A stretch of DNA of 64,000 nt from Ustulina deusta (lineage: Eukaryota > Ascomycota > Sordariomycetes > Xylariales > Xylariaceae), in NCBI GenBank assembly GCA_023159155.1, contig JAJNNX010000012.1, positions 620,001 to 684,000 on the forward strand, given 5' to 3'. Made by a program: the position numbers and the translations under genes. Positions 11,901 through 24,144 of the stretch are shown piece by piece. The notes under the pieces are model-generated. The model was not told the DNA's origin. It saw only the letters and a program-made list of their open reading frames with translations, and made no database searches. The stretch's first letter is position 1; each line of letters begins with the position of its first letter.

Positions 11901-14614
11901 TACCACTTAGTAGAGGTACTACCTACCTGTATACCATAATTGCAGTATATGTAGGTATAAAAACACACCTCGGTTGTGAATAACTTGCACAGTACACTAC
12001 CACCGCCATACGTCCGGAATTTGTCAATATCATGATCGCGGCTCTTGCTTCATCTCGATGTTCCCCACCAGAACCCGAAACAGACCAGAGCTCTTGGCAA
12101 GCCACTCAAGCCACCAGTGTGCACACTAAGTGCTGGAGGTACGAGAGCTGCCTAAGCCGTGCAGTCCGAGACCTACGCATCCAGTAGTCGACGCTTACTT
12201 ATTTGGTTTTTGAAAGTCGGTGGCGCGTTGTTGCCCGCAGCACACCCCAGCACGTAACGGACAACACAGCAACAACGTGTAGAATCACAAAAACACCCGG
12301 GCGCATGAAATCAGACCATGAGCATTGGCTTGGTCCCCTGGACGACGGTTCCAAATTTGCCTATTCAAACAGGGTCAAACCCGCATCGATTCAGGGCAAC
12401 GATGCGTTGGCAATGCGCAGTCAATGAAATCCGGGGTGCAGGATGGACCCGACCCCGACGTTTCCTTCTTTGATCTGGCTTATTTCGTCTTGAAAGCTTC
12501 GATACACGCGACAACCAACTACCAGAAACTGCAGAACCCCCCAAATCCGCCGACAAGGAAGACTCGATCCAGCCATTACCCATCCATTAAATACATGCAT
12601 GGTGTCAGTTACCCCCTCTGGAACAAAGGATACATGTATGTAGGTATAGGTATAACCAAGGGCGAGCTGTGAGGGTGTTTACACCCTTTGCGCAGCAACG
12701 AGAGTCTATACATACCCATATACTTGGCCTACGGGGTCCTGATAGCGGGGCTCACGATCGTTGTCACAGAGATCAGTATTCCCGATTTTATTACCAACGG
12801 CAGACCCGGATTTTCTATTTTGGTTTCGAGTGTTCTTCGGTGCCACATTGCTCTCCTTCGGGAGACGCCATACGAACAACTATAGTCAAGGGAGAAGTTG
12901 ACTATGAGGCAACGAGCGTTTGGTTTCACATCGCCGCATGCAAAACTCTTTCGCCCTCTTTTATTGGCCGCTGTGGTAGCCAGAGTGGACAGTGTTGGTA
13001 TAGCCATTCTATCCATCTATAGGCACCCTACCGCTCCTCGGAAACGGGCAAGCGTCGAGAAGTATGGTCACCACGACTGCTACACTGACGATATGCTCTG
13101 GTTCGCCCTTTGTACCAGGAACTCGATGCAGCAATTAGTCGTGCTACGATAAATCTCATCTCGCGACAGACAGTCTCCGTATTAATGCAGCAGTTTGTGC
13201 AGTATGAATCGGAAGACTCATGGGAGGTATTGACATTGAAAGTGACACCGGACACGACTGTATACTAGGAATTCTGCAACGGATATCCCCCGTAGAGCTA
13301 ATATCCTTGGGTCAATATGTGTCTGCTAGAGAGTGACTGGAGAAGACATGGAACGAACCTTGCTTTTGGGGGCCTTAGCCCTACAATCCCCTCTCCCCCC
13401 ATAACACAGTTTGGTGTTAAGATAGACATTACGAGGAGGTTGGAAGTCCAGATCGAGATGAGGCGTTATAGGGCAGAACAGCAGCATCCATCACCCGCGC
13501 TCGTAGTGGTTCTTACATCTGACGTTCGATCTAGTGCGTTCGTAGGTAGTGCTGTCCGTATTTTAACCATGCTACAGCGCAGATGCCCTTCTCTGTTTTG
13601 CATACCTACTAGTAGGTAGTTTCTTGGTAGGGCTACCAAACGGGGTAAGCGGAGAAGAAATGGCACTCCCCCTTGAAACCCCCGGACAGGAGGTTGAGTT
13701 CGAATACCAATAGTATTTCCGTTAAAGTTCTGCAAGTTCTGAGCCTACCGCTAGGCATTTCCAGTCAAAGCAATTACTGAATACTGTCTAAATGATGCCG
13801 TTAACAGCTACATCCCACCCAGACCGCACTGTTAGCGACTGAGTCACAACCTAGTACTAAAAACGAGGGCAATTTCTTGGCCCCGAAGTTCTGATGCCAA
13901 TTTTTTGGATTCTCGGAGGCTTGCGATAGCCAAGTGCCCAACTAGCTGAATGTGTAAACCAAGTTGGAATAGTTACATATAGCCTATGGAATGCTTGATA
14001 AACTAGCCGCTATTATTGCTCCCGGAATGGACTGCTTTATCCGCCCCTTCCTGGCAGGGAAGTCTCGATGTTTCCCACGCTGAATCCTGAGTATGGGTAG
14101 AAGCTGAGGTCGATTGTTGGTCGTCCTGCAACTAAGGTGAGCTTCGAGCAAAGGAGTCGTGAGCCCTCTGCGTCTGGCACAACAGCATCTGCACACCATT
14201 GAAGCTGGTGAGGTGGATTTTTGTTTTTCTTCGATGGGAGCTCAATCTCCCACAAAAGGGGCACAGAAGGCATTCTAATGGAGACTTATTTGTCTCGTAC
14301 CAAGGTGATTCCACTCTCTATTACTCGAGGGGTTTTGTGCTGCCCATTAGACTGGCTTAATACAAATTCTCTCTAATATTAGAGTTCTTTTTTGGGCCTG
14401 GTTCTTACTAAAAGTAGTATCATCGGAAGCTGCCCAACTCTCTGGAAAAGTATGAGGGCCTTTTCGGACCCCAAGAGAAGTCGAGATTTATCTCGATCCA
14501 GCCCGATGGCCCTTGTGGGAAATAACTCAACCGCTTGTGGCCTTCTACCAGCAGCTCTGAGATGTCGATATCCAAGGATGGCATCTCAGTTTCATAACTA
14601 GCAGGTAGGCCTCT
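8991..14614. other. Long gene-poor region rich in CTAGGTAGGT motifs
   Basis: About 5.6 kb without a supportable gene on either strand. It is dotted with short motifs built from CTAGGTAG, TACCTAGG, GTAGGTAG and GTACACTAC, for example near 9402-9442, 9601-9690, 10050-10080, 11690-11940 and 13600-13620. Open frames at 12325-12672, 12669-13022 and 13317-13619 have no recognisable domain and overlap frames on the opposite strand. I saw no tRNA-like box pair and no terminal inverted repeats. Confidence 0.5.
11860..11940. repeat. CTAGGTAGGTAG / CTACCTAC inverted microsatellite cluster
   Basis: Within about 80 bases there are a GCTAGGTAGGTAG block, two CTACCTAC blocks in inverse orientation, a GGTACC palindrome and ACTACCTACC. 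These could fold into small hairpins. The same words recur at 9402-9442, 13605-13620, 29870-29910 and 60730-60750. They are a common spacer feature of many Sordariomycete genomes; no function is implied by the sequence. Confidence 0.5.
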
Positions 14615-15805
14615 CTAAATACGACAATCATCCGTCGTATCCTGTAAGTAAATTTGTCGCGAACGGGCCCTTTGTCTCAGTGAATCCGAAGCGTAAAAGG
14701 GCAGACAGCCTTGGAGATATCCGTAAACTCCAAAATCAATTCTTTCGAGTGGGATCACCATATGGAAGCTCGAGAAAGCAGTAGCTTGGGATTCATGCGC
14801 ATATCGGACCTGCACCTCGTGAGGCCAAACTGATTCCAAAAAGGCAAGGGCTATCTGAGTCTCCCGTACGAATAAGATAGGTAGCTGAATCCGTAGGCCG
14901 GCGTTTGTGTACATGAAGTGAAGATCATCGCCCCTGCTGATTTTTCTTCTTCTTCGGAGAAGGGCGGCTCGGCGAGAAGCGGAATGCATGTGTGAAATCT
15001 GCGGGAGACCGGGCTAAAACATTTGACGCTCGACTGTGATTGATAATTTCATCCCAAGGCTGACCTATTCCCCAGGCAATGACGCTAGTATCCCTAGAAT
15101 GGCTAATAACTTCTCGCTGCAGACGCACAAAAACCGAGCCCCTTTATCCAAACAGCAGAGGAAGGTTTACTTGAAGCAGACCAAGCAGACAGCAAGCTAT
15201 GTCTTCAACCCTCGTAGCGCTGCGCTTGAAGACCCACGAGATTCGGGTTGCTGCCGGCAGACGGAAAGCATAACGAACATCTTCTAAGACCAGAGGATGT
15301 ATGTTAGCTATCTCAGATAACAACTCGGACCGCGCATTGTGGTGCCTGTGGAAATCGATTTCTTGCCACAGGTTGTCACAGAATTGACGACTTGTGAAAA
15401 AAAAAGTTCTTGGAGTGTCCAACCGCGAGTGAACCAGCGAGATCTCCTGAAATCCGAGTTATCCTCATACGAGTCCCCGCAGCCGACGCCCTCTAGAAAC
15501 GCATAGCAGACCCCGGCATTTTGGTCCCAGCGACACATAGAGTTGATAGCCTCCGAAAGTTCAGCGCTGTTAGACTTGTCGATATAGCAGGTATCTATCC
15601 AAACGTAAGTGTGGCCACGGGAGAAAGCTTGTTGGCAGCATCGACAAAATTTAAAGAAACCTCCCTTCTGCATAAAATTTCCGCCGGCGAGGTCACCGTA
15701 TTGGATCTTATCCTGGCCCTAGGTATGCGACAAGATCGCATATTTGGGTGTCTGATTTCCAAAGATCTCAGATAGCTCATAGGTAGAGGTATCCAGTAGC
15801 TTCAT
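14615..15805 (-). pseudogene. HET-domain (heterokaryon incompatibility) pseudogene
   Basis: The minus strand from ATG 15805 gives MKLLDTSTYELSEIFGNQ, then PKYAILSHT followed by TAG (15721-15719) where the family has Trp. In the same frame come TYVWIDTCYIDKS, SAELSEAINSM and SRWFTRGWTLQEL, the core HET-domain motifs. The frame then shifts in a run of nine A (plus strand, about 15397-15405) and continues as SELLSEIANIHPLVLEDV and EDIACCLLGLLQVNLPLLFG. A TAA stop precedes VRLQREVISHSRDTSVIAWG, which is in that frame. A third shift near the TTC run at about 14945 leads to MYTNAGLRIQLPILF. Four lesions leave no doubt that it is dead. HET proteins control non-self recognition in hyphal fusion. Confidence 0.85.
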
Positions 15806-16399
15806 TACGCTGGCACGGCAAAAGGACAAAGTGTTCGAGATATGTGGATTTGACTTTTCAATTGACAGCCTTTATCTGCCTAGAGATGCTGACCACAAAT
15901 GACTACTTACTTAGCCTGCCTTATTGCGTAGGGGAATACCTAATCTCCTCACTATTTTTGGAACGCTGCACCGTAAGCTGCAGCTCAGCTTCGACGGTCG
16001 GCGGCTCTATAATTGCGCACATCATTTTATTAGATCATGAGCCACCAAGCCTTGTGTTGATGAAAGGATACGCATGAGTACTTTCGTTGTGACGGCCAGC
16101 CCCTATCTGCAGAGCAGGGACCACGGCGGCTACTTCATCAGTTGTTGATAGCGCACACGGAGATTTTTTGATCTAGCAATTCATGGTACTAGGGTTTATA
16201 TCATTCTTGGTCCAAACTATGAAGTCGTCAGGTAGTGACGATGTCACCTGGGGGGGTGGATATTTCGGCAGACAAGCTATGCTACTTGCTTCCATTCAAG
16301 GAAGTAGATACAAAGGCTCCTTTCCTGTCAGATGTGCAAATTCTACTCGAGCTATATACACCCTCGCGGTAGGCTATATATATGATAGGAGGTTCGATA
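15806..16399. other. Spacer between HET pseudogene and AtuA-like gene
   Basis: About 600 bases. The open frames here (15844-16077 and 16183-16437, plus strand) have no family resemblance and lie over the HET pseudogene upstream region and the 3' flank of the AtuA-like gene. Nothing else is visible. Confidence 0.4.
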
Positions 16400-18467
16400 T
16401 TAAATCTTGCTTCTGGGTCCTCCTTCGAGGAACTTGATGGGGACTGGGACATGTACAGCACGTAGCCATTCCGCGAACCCTTTACCTAACGAGTCTAGTT
16501 TGACAGAGCTACTCACGCCCCTTCCCAGGACACCATAGACGACGAAGTGCACAGATCTGATCTTCGGAAACTCCACGCGCTCGACGTGGAACCAGTCCTG
16601 CCAATCGTTGCCCATCAGCTCTCTTAGCCTGTCTTTCGTCAAGAAACCTCGCAGCCACTCCCATACTTCAGCACTGTCATATATCTTGCGCGGCGTGAAG
16701 CCAACGTTCACGTTTGCGCCCTTGTCGCCTGATCGTGCGAGGATAATGTCGCCGAACGGAACGATTCTTGAAGACCCGAATGAAGAAAGCGCACGCGGTG
16801 AGACCGGGTCGTAATTCTCGCGTGGCGCTAAATTCTCCGTGATACGCGGCGGGCCGACGACTAGACGGTCCTCGACGTCCCCTTCGTGTCCTATGATATT
16901 GACAGATTCTTGTATCTGACTTTGGGCCACGAGGGCCGGAAAGTAACCGACAAATGGAATTGGAACGGACATTGATCGTGTATCTAGCGTGCAACTGAGA
17001 CCAGCAAAATGCTGCACTGAAGTAGAGTAAGGCACTGGCTCGTTGTATATCGTTCCAGATGTTCACAGCCGCGGAAGGGGGGAAATCACTTACTGAAATT
17101 ATGCAACATTGCCTGGTGAACAAGCCGTATAGTCTCAGCATTCTGTGCTTGTACGACTATGCGTAGATATGTGGTAGCCGCTAGCTGAGACCGCGGATCC
17201 TCTTGCGGCACGCCGATACGCTGAAACTCAAGTAGGTCAATGTTCTTCATCACACCCCACTCGTCTAGCTGTGTCCGCATCTGGGTTTCTTGGAGATCGT
17301 ACTTGTGCTTTGTGGCGTATCCAGTGGCATTGAGAGTGAGCTCGCCTTGCCATCCACCACGGTAGAATACTGCGAGTTTTGTCGTGGGTGGCGGTGGATG
17401 GCCTTTTGTGCCTGAGACGTGGACACGATTGGGACCAACTTGGAAGACTGATACATTCGTAATATCTGCCTTGACGTCGCTGTTCAAATATATGTTTCCT
17501 TGTAATTCATACAACAACTGGCATTTCACGACCTCCTCGGTAACAAACCCGTTTAGTGCCTCATGTTTCGTGATGACAGCCTCTCCATTCTCTGCAATCT
17601 CGGCAATAGGGCAACCGAGGTGTAGCAGCTGTTGAACGGCGTATTGGTCGAAGCCAGCGAAGTTAGCACCCGTGCCGTATGTTGAACATTCGATCAAATG
17701 CCCTGCTACCAGTGCTCCAGCGAGCTTGTCGAAATCGTCATCTCTCCAGCCATGCCACCACTGCGCTGCCCCCATCACCGGTGATGCATCGGCAACCCGG
17801 CCGCAAATGATAATGTCGGCACCCTTTTCTAGCCCACGTCGAATTGCGCGACACCCCAGGTACGCGTTGGCAGCTATAATCTTCTTGTTTTGATCTTGTA
17901 AAAAATTGTCTGTGTCTTTGGCTAGCTTGACTTGGTTATTTGCCGAGTCGAAGTGCGGCAACCGACCCTGGCTATCAGGCTTGACGATATCATGAACGAC
18001 GGGCAATAGATTGTCTCCTTCGACATAGGCAATCTTGAGGTTGTATCCTTTTTCACGGGCCATCTTGTGGGTAGCTTCGGCTAGACCCTTAGGATTTAAA
18101 CCGCCACCATTGATGACAACTTTGATCCGCTTCTCGTTGATGACCTTGAGTGATAGCTGGAGACCATAATAGGCCGAGGCTACGTAGCCAGGATGTTCGC
18201 CCCTAGCGTATGCTTCGGCATGTTGTGCCAAATTTGCCTCTGCCAGATAGTCACCGGTAATTACATCAACTGGACCAGCACTCGCCTGTGCGAGCATCAG
18301 CTCACCCGGGTCCGGCGTTGCACCCGAACTGCGTGCATAAAGACATGTTAGTCGAGATCTCCAAGTTCCACGTCATAGAACCCGCCAGACAAAGAGACGA
18401 AGGAACCAGGCACGGGATTTAATACACACCAATTGGCGATACGGATGGGCCGCCGCACTGGAGACAT
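16400..18467 (-). CDS. AtuA-family (DUF1446) protein, acyclic terpene/branched acyl utilisation type
   Basis: Exons 18467-18430, 18328-17094 and 17016-16400 give 629 residues. The first splice creates IANCSGATPDPGELM; the second joins HQAMLHNF to MQHFAGLSCTLD, both conserved in frame. Domain 1 (about 10-450) is AtuA: ITGDYLAEANLA, VVINGGGLNPKGLAE, ADIIICGRVADASPVMG and LIECSTYGTGANFAGF. Domain 2 (about 500-629) is the AtuA-linked C-terminal domain with DIILARSGDKGANVNVGF and VHFVVYGVLGRGVSSS. In Pseudomonas atuA lies in the acyclic-terpene utilisation cluster, but the reaction of AtuA itself is not established. Its neighbours here are a flavin oxidase, an APH kinase and an acyl-CoA dehydrogenase, which supports a catabolic role. 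The frame is intact. Confidence 0.85.
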
Positions 18468-19176
18468 GGTGTTCTTGGATATTGGAGGAAAGACGGAAAA
18501 TATGTGAATGAGACAGAACTAAATTCTTACCTCGCAAGCTGTGTATGTATACCTAGTAGGCTTGTGTGGCGGCTACCATCTATCCTAAGAGCTACTTACT
18601 TACCAAATACCTCTATTTTCCCCCGGCTGTAATCTAACCATACCCTCGGCTGTAACCTAACCATACCCCGCGACCTGGTTTGTAAAATTAGGGGTATTAC
18701 ATCGGATGAGGGACTTCACAATCCGGTTTACACTCTAAGAAACCAAATCCAGCCACTGATCGGCTACTACATCACCGGATGATAGAGTTGATATCCGTGC
18801 TGCTATGTATCTACCTAGGTTAGCAGGGATGAGAAGCCTCGGTTGAAGACGAGGCCAATCCAGCGTGCCAGCTTGACGACCAAGTAATTCAATATTGGTG
18901 CTGAGCCTCTCAGCATGACATGTCTAACATTGCGCCCAGAGGATTTTATTCTTACTGAGACTGGTCTTGAAGTAGAGGGGCGGTTTACTTGAAGAGGGCC
19001 GATGCCTTCTATTTTCCACACCTACAACATTGTAAATAAGATCTAGCTTATATACTTCAGACCTTGTAATAAAGAATCCCCCGATATCTGACCCTATTAA
19101 CAGCGAAGCAATGTCGTCAATTACCTAGGCACATGACAACCTATTTGCTTCCTTACTCGTGATCTGCGTCGTATTT
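18468..19176. other. Spacer upstream of AtuA-like gene
   Basis: This 0.7 kb holds the promoter of the AtuA-like gene and the 3' flank of the FAD oxidase. It contains TACCTAGG motifs at about 18549 and 18812 and a short tandem duplication at 18621-18665. No coding potential is evident. Confidence 0.45.
18621..18665. repeat. Two-copy 22/23-bp tandem repeat
   Basis: The unit CCCCGGCTGTAATCTAACCA plus TA (18621-18642) is followed directly by a near copy, CCCTCGGCTGTAACCTAACC plus ATA (18643-18665), with one extra base and two changes. It lies about 150 bases upstream of the AtuA-like start codon, so it could hold a duplicated regulatory site; that is only a possibility. Confidence 0.6.
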
Positions 19177-21398
19177 TCATCCCGCAACGCGACATAGTCT
19201 CCCATTTTGCGAATCGGGATACCCATCGACGACTTGTACCGCCCACTTCTCACTCCCCACGGTCGTCGGGGCCCAAAAGACACCTGTTGGATCCCATTTC
19301 CGCTTGATCTCCAGCAATCTCTCGTAATGGGAACCGTAGAAAGCCTGCTGCCAATCCGGTTCGCCAGGGTCACCCTCGTTCATATACGAGCCTGCACCGG
19401 GCGATACAGCGCGGAGCAAAGTCATATACCCCTGCATTAAAGAGTTTCTGTCGATCGCTTGCTGCGCCGTGAGTCCATCGGGCTGCACATCCATCAACAT
19501 GGCGTGCATACGGTTCTTCCGCCAGGCCGGATTGACTGCGCTGTCGCTGCCAGGCCACTGTAACACCCAGTGTCAGCTACTGATATCTCGAGTATGATGT
19601 ATGAGGATCGTAGAAGTGCAGGAAGTTTTTAAGACGTGATGATAACAGGAGACCAAACCCGAGGAGACAAATGTCCCCCGGAATTACTTACTCCTGCCAC
19701 CTGTTCGGTCGGAGACGCCAGGGTGCCGTGGAAATAAAAATTATTCTCAAAGCCTCCCTCGACGGCTGTCCGGATAGCCTTCATAGTGAGGTTGAAGAGG
19801 CTGTCATCCTCCCAATTCTCTCGGGGTAGCAGGCGAGATCTGTATCTGGTATTGACAGGCCTATCACCCGTTCCGCCGCGAGGAGAGCCATACTACATAA
19901 AACACTCGGGGTTAGTAGTCGCCAACTTTGAGTGTGCTCTGTAAATGTTTCGGATGCGAAAGATATAATTCTAGCCTAAACAGGATTCGTTGTGTTCTTG
20001 AAGGGGATATAAAATAAGAAAACGACCCAGAGCATTACTTACCGGTCTAGCTGACCCTATCGTAGGGTTTGCGATGTTGATGCCAACCGTGTTCAACGTA
20101 TCGTACAATGGCTGCATGAAATTGAAAGCTGCCGTAGGTGTCATGCCAGGGAATGAACTGCTAGTGGTAAACTGGTAGGTGTTATTTTCCATTGGATAGA
20201 TGTAGCTAAAGCCATATCCACCGGCGTCAAGAACATTGGCAGCAAACCGGTAGTACGAGGCGACACCTTGCCAGAACGTCTCGACATCGCGTACAGTGCC
20301 TGTGTTCGAGACTGTGAGACTAAGTGATGAGGCCGATATGCTGATAGGAGGGTATGCTTTCAGGACTACCGAAGTAATAATTCCGTAGGTAGCTGCTTGT
20401 CTGTCAGCGGCGACTTCGATTGCCTTACAGCAATTTGGATGGATTACCTCCACCTCCACCTCGCATTGCCCAGAACAAGTCTTGATTTGTGAGAGGATCA
20501 GCGGTCACCAACTTTCCGTCGGCCGTGACCACCTCGAGCGACAGAGCTTGGTCGGCTCCTAGCCCGAATGTCGAAGTGACGGTGCTATGTCCGCCCGAGC
20601 TTAGCCACCCACCGCTTCCCCCAACCGTGTTGCATCCGGCTGCGACAACGCTGATGTTGTTCGCTGCCATTAGGTTGGAGACCTCCCAAGCTTCGACACC
20701 CGATCCGATACGGACTGCCATTCCACTGTACTGCCCTATTTGATACGAGGGGATGAATTCGGTACTCTTCAAGTAATGCGTCCAGACACTAAGCGATCCC
20801 GCGCCCACTGATCTTCCTCCAAAGTCATGTCCTGTGTTTCTGTCCAATAACATCGGTCAGCTCAAGATCTCCTTGGGATGACGTTCCCGGTTCATCGAAC
20901 GTACTTGATCACCAAGCGAACGTTATTATCCCTCGCAAAGTTCACCGCACCCTGGACGTGTTTCGCAGATGTAGCATTGACCACGTACTCCGGAGATCCT
21001 CCCCGGGTACAATTCCCAAAAGGTGTAAGCGTAGCCACGCATGAGCTTCCCTGTGTCCACTGCGCCAATTCCGTGAGGGGATCGTCAAGCCAAAATCTAG
21101 TCGAGGAGGTGCCGCTGATCAAGAATTGGCATTGGGCCTCATCGTAGTCGGGACCAGGGTAGCAAGCGGAAGCCGCGGGCTTGGGCTTGAGGAGGACGCC
21201 GCCGATAGATGCGTTCAACTGAGCCCATTCACTTTCAGATGGCCATTTGGCGTCGCCGGGAAAGACCTTGCATTCTTGATCAGCACGACTTGACAGTCTA
21301 GTCGTGAGACGAATGGGCTCGGTGCATGGCGCTGCGCACCTTACTCTATGCGCAAGGAGAATAAGAGAGAAAATGAAGGGTGGGTGTGGTCCACGCAT
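19177..21398 (-). CDS. Secreted FAD-linked oxidoreductase, berberine-bridge-enzyme type
   Basis: Five exons (21398-20905, 20839-20448, 20392-20043, 19892-19692, 19557-19177) give 605 residues; introns are 65, 55, 150 and 134 nt. A signal peptide (MRGPHPPFIFSLILLAHRVRC) precedes the FAD_binding_4 domain at about 115-300. The two covalent flavin anchors of the family are both visible: His169 in KNTGHDFGGRS, restored by the first splice, and Cys234 in VVAAGCNTVGG. GGWLSSGGHS, ATYGIITS after splice 2 and several N-x-S/T sites follow. The C-terminal BBE motif is WAPTTVGSEKWAVQ near the end. Family knowledge: such enzymes oxidise sugars, alcohols or secondary metabolites with O2 and release peroxide. 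It is transcribed in the same direction as the AtuA-like gene 0.7 kb away. Substrate unknown. Confidence 0.88.
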
Positions 21399-22466
21399 AG
21401 CTGCTCGAAGAGTTTAAGAAAACTCGAATTTAATGGCAAGTCGGGTGACTCTCGGGGCGTTTATGGTCAATGTCCTCGTCTTGACAGGAGAATCTCGCGA
21501 GCTCTTGTATTCTTGTCAAGTGGCTGGACATCGTAGTTCTTTCGGCCAGTTGAAAGTCGAGCCGCGGCCTCCGCGATGTAGTACTAGAGCTCACCCATTA
21601 ATAATGAATTGGAAATGTTTGCGAAGTGACACTTCGTCGCCCAACGGTATGTCCAACAGAAGATAGACATAACGGGCCTTCTTGTCAGCGTAGTCGCGAC
21701 AACAAACATTCTCGGGGATGGTGGCATTGAAGTAACTATAGTGCAACTCAACATCTGCATTCTCGACCGTGGCTATGGGCCAGGCCGTCACCCCGAAGTG
21801 TCACCTTCTCAGCTCGTCGACCCAGGCCACTGAGGGCGCGGCGTTTGCAGGCAAAACAGGGCAGCGCAAGGCAGGCGAATTGCGAGATGTTGACGAAAGT
21901 TACCTGATCAAGGAAATGATCTCCAAGGCTGACTATTGGAGATGGATTGGTAATCGTCTTGCTCATCCGGCGATATCTATCTCCTAGCCACGCGATTGAT
22001 GGATGCATGACTTGTTATCAGCTACGGCATTTTGCACACGGGATGAGGTACAGTGTAGCCGAGAACAAGTTCAAGCGTGGCCGGACCTGTGATGTTGTTC
22101 GATAGCTGCGTTGGCACGACTGTGATAGCATTAGCGAAGGTATATGGAATACCGGAGAAGAATCTCCGCTGTGATTAGCGGACTGGAGCAGGCCTCTATC
22201 CTACTTCTTCCGCTCTGGGAAGAAAAGAAAGCCAACAGGTGCCTCTATTTTAGAAGATGGATTTCGAACCAATAAGTTATTGGTCAGTGACTCGAATGGG
22301 CATTGGTTTTATTGTCTATATTAATAGTTGAGTGCGCTAAGTATGCGATGAGGGTAAGCTGAACCAGACTCCCCGCATACAATGTAAACACCACATTCCA
22401 ATTGCAATTCACTAGAGAACACTAGTGATGCAACACAGCCCTGAGCTGTATAATGATTTGAATAGC
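21399..22466. other. Spacer with unassigned minus-strand coding-like pieces
   Basis: On the minus strand, an ATG at 21966 begins MSKTITNPSPIVSLGDHFLD followed by a plausible gtaact donor, and a separate piece at 21591-21760 reads VELHYSYFNATIPENVCC and YLLLDIPLGDEV. I could not join them into one frame without guesswork and do not recognise a family. They may be a small gene or a relic. The rest (22010-22466) shows nothing. Confidence 0.3.
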
Positions 22467-23594
22467 TTATAGCTTCGCAGCGGTGCCCCCTCTCTCCGAT
22501 GGCTTCTTATGTTTAGCCTTTTCCCTCTTTACCAGAGACCAGGCAACCTCTCCTAACGGCTTGAATGCCTGAGCATATGCTTGAGCTTCCGCACTGCTCG
22601 CCTGCCGTGTTGCATATCTCGCCGCGATTCCCTGGCAAATAGCCGACGACCTGAAAACGCCGAACGCCAAAGCCCAGTGCATCTCGGGCCGAGGATCCCA
22701 TCCGGCAGTCTCCTTATACCACGTAAGGATCATGTCGGGGGTCGGAAGACCGGGCGTAACACCAGGCCGAAATGCATCGACGCTGCGATTGTACGAGCGG
22801 GTTGCCTCCAGTGTATAGAACGGCGTAAGCAGGTTTGCGAGGTCCGACAGGGGGTGGCCAACAGTGCTCATCTCCCAGTCCAGGATCCCGATGACGCGTG
22901 GTTCCGTCTTGTGGAAGACCAGGTTGTCGATCTTAAAGTCGCCGTGGACGAGCGTCGCGCGTTGCCGCGGCTGGAGGTCCTTCTCCGCGAAGAACTGCAG
23001 CATCTCGTCGAAGTGCGGGATCTGGCCCACGGGCTCCTTGGTGTCGACGTCAATGGCCTTCGATTGGGCAGTACATATTTGCTTCCACGTGGTCAGCTGG
23101 CGGTCGTAGAACCCGTCGCTTTTGCCGAAGGACTCTAGCCCGACTCTCCGGAAGTCTACGCTGTGGAACTTGGCTAGTGTCTGGACTGCCGCGCGCCATA
23201 GACTTGTTCGCTCCTCGGCCGCGACACCGGGCACGGCCAGCTCTTCGAAGATGCGGCCGTCGAGGAATTCCATGACATAAAAAGGCGTGCCTATCACCGA
23301 TTCATCCTCGCAGAGACAGTATGCCTTGGGCACGGGCACGTCTGTGGGACCAAGCGCGGCGATGATGCGGTGTTCGCGCTCGACCTTGTGCGCGGCCTTG
23401 GACAGCAGCTTTCCAGGCGGCTTCTTGCGCATGACGTAGCGCGCCTTGTCCGCAGAGGTCAATTGGTATGTCGGGTTCGACTGCCCGAAGCCGAACTGCT
23501 TCACCTCCAATGGCGCCTTGATCTCGGGCACATGCTGGCCGAGGTACTGCTCGAGCGCCTTGACGTCGATGGGATGTCTTATACGTCCGGCCAT
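22467..23594 (-). CDS. APH-family phosphotransferase (ACAD10/11 kinase-half type)
   Basis: A single-exon gene of 375 residues. It has a protein-kinase-like fold of the aminoglycoside-phosphotransferase family: the start resembles ACAD10/11 N-terminal domains (VKQFGFGQSNPTYQLTS, then YVMRKKPPGKLL with the ATP-binding Lys). The catalytic loop is LVHGDFKIDNLVFHK (HGDxxxxN) and the metal-binding segment is VIGILDWEMSTVGHPLSDLA. In animals this domain is fused to an acyl-CoA dehydrogenase; in bacterial levulinate catabolism the separate kinase LvaA phosphorylates a 4-hydroxyacyl-CoA. Here it sits 550 bp from a divergent acyl-CoA dehydrogenase, which supports a paired role. The frame is intact; ATG 23594 is chosen because family similarity begins soon after it. 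Confidence 0.88.
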   Translation of the reverse strand: MAGRIRHPIDVKALEQYLGQHVPEIKAPLEVKQFGFGQSNPTYQLTSADKARYVMRKKPPGKLLSKAAHKVEREHRIIAALGPTDVPVPKAYCLCEDESVIGTPFYVMEFLDGRIFEELAVPGVAAEERTSLWRAAVQTLAKFHSVDFRRVGLESFGKSDGFYDRQLTTWKQICTAQSKAIDVDTKEPVGQIPHFDEMLQFFAEKDLQPRQRATLVHGDFKIDNLVFHKTEPRVIGILDWEMSTVGHPLSDLANLLTPFYTLEATRSYNRSVDAFRPGVTPGLPTPDMILTWYKETAGWDPRPEMHWALAFGVFRSSAICQGIAARYATRQASSAEAQAYAQAFKPLGEVAWSLVKREKAKHKKPSERGGTAAKL

Positions 23595-24144
23595 ATTCCT
23601 GGGGCGTCGTCACGCGCAGACGTGTATAGAGGGAAAGGCGGCAATCAATCCTCGTCTTGGAATCTGCGCGCAACTACACATGCTACGTAAATCACGAAGA
23701 TGAACGAGTGAATGCTGTGTTGGCACAATTCAAAAAGCAGCAGCCAACCCCTGTAGCATTGGTGCCGAGGCACATTCCAATGCACAGTGCACACTAACGA
23801 AGACTCGGCTTTTCCGTCTCCTCAGCTGCGGGGCAGCTATCTACTTACTACCTTCTAATTATCATTCTGGGGACATAGGACGCCATCTCCAGGTACTAAC
23901 TACACACTACTACCAAGGGAGGTATCTATTCAGTGTGGGGTAGAGCTATGCAGGTATATGTATAGTACTTACCTAGTGGTGAGGTGACTTCATATTGTGT
24001 CTTTTGAGACGCCTTGTGATTCACCACACTACTAGGTGTTGAACTTATACTTTGGTGGGCGGGACCCTCAGTGCGGTTTCAGCCACAACTCGGTGAGCTG
24101 AGTAATTACCTAATACAGTGGGCGACTTACACCACTAAGACGCA
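23595..24144. promoter_or_regulatory. Bidirectional promoter region, APH kinase / acyl-CoA dehydrogenase
   Basis: A 550-bp head-to-head spacer between two functionally linked genes, so shared control is likely (inference). It contains TACCTAG-type motifs at about 23970-24110 and the pair CACACTACTACC / CACCACACTACTAGG. No specific factor site can be named with confidence. Confidence 0.5.

Noticed and set aside
12669..13022. 117-codon plus-strand open frame
   Set aside because: Overlaps open frames on both strands and shows no family motif.
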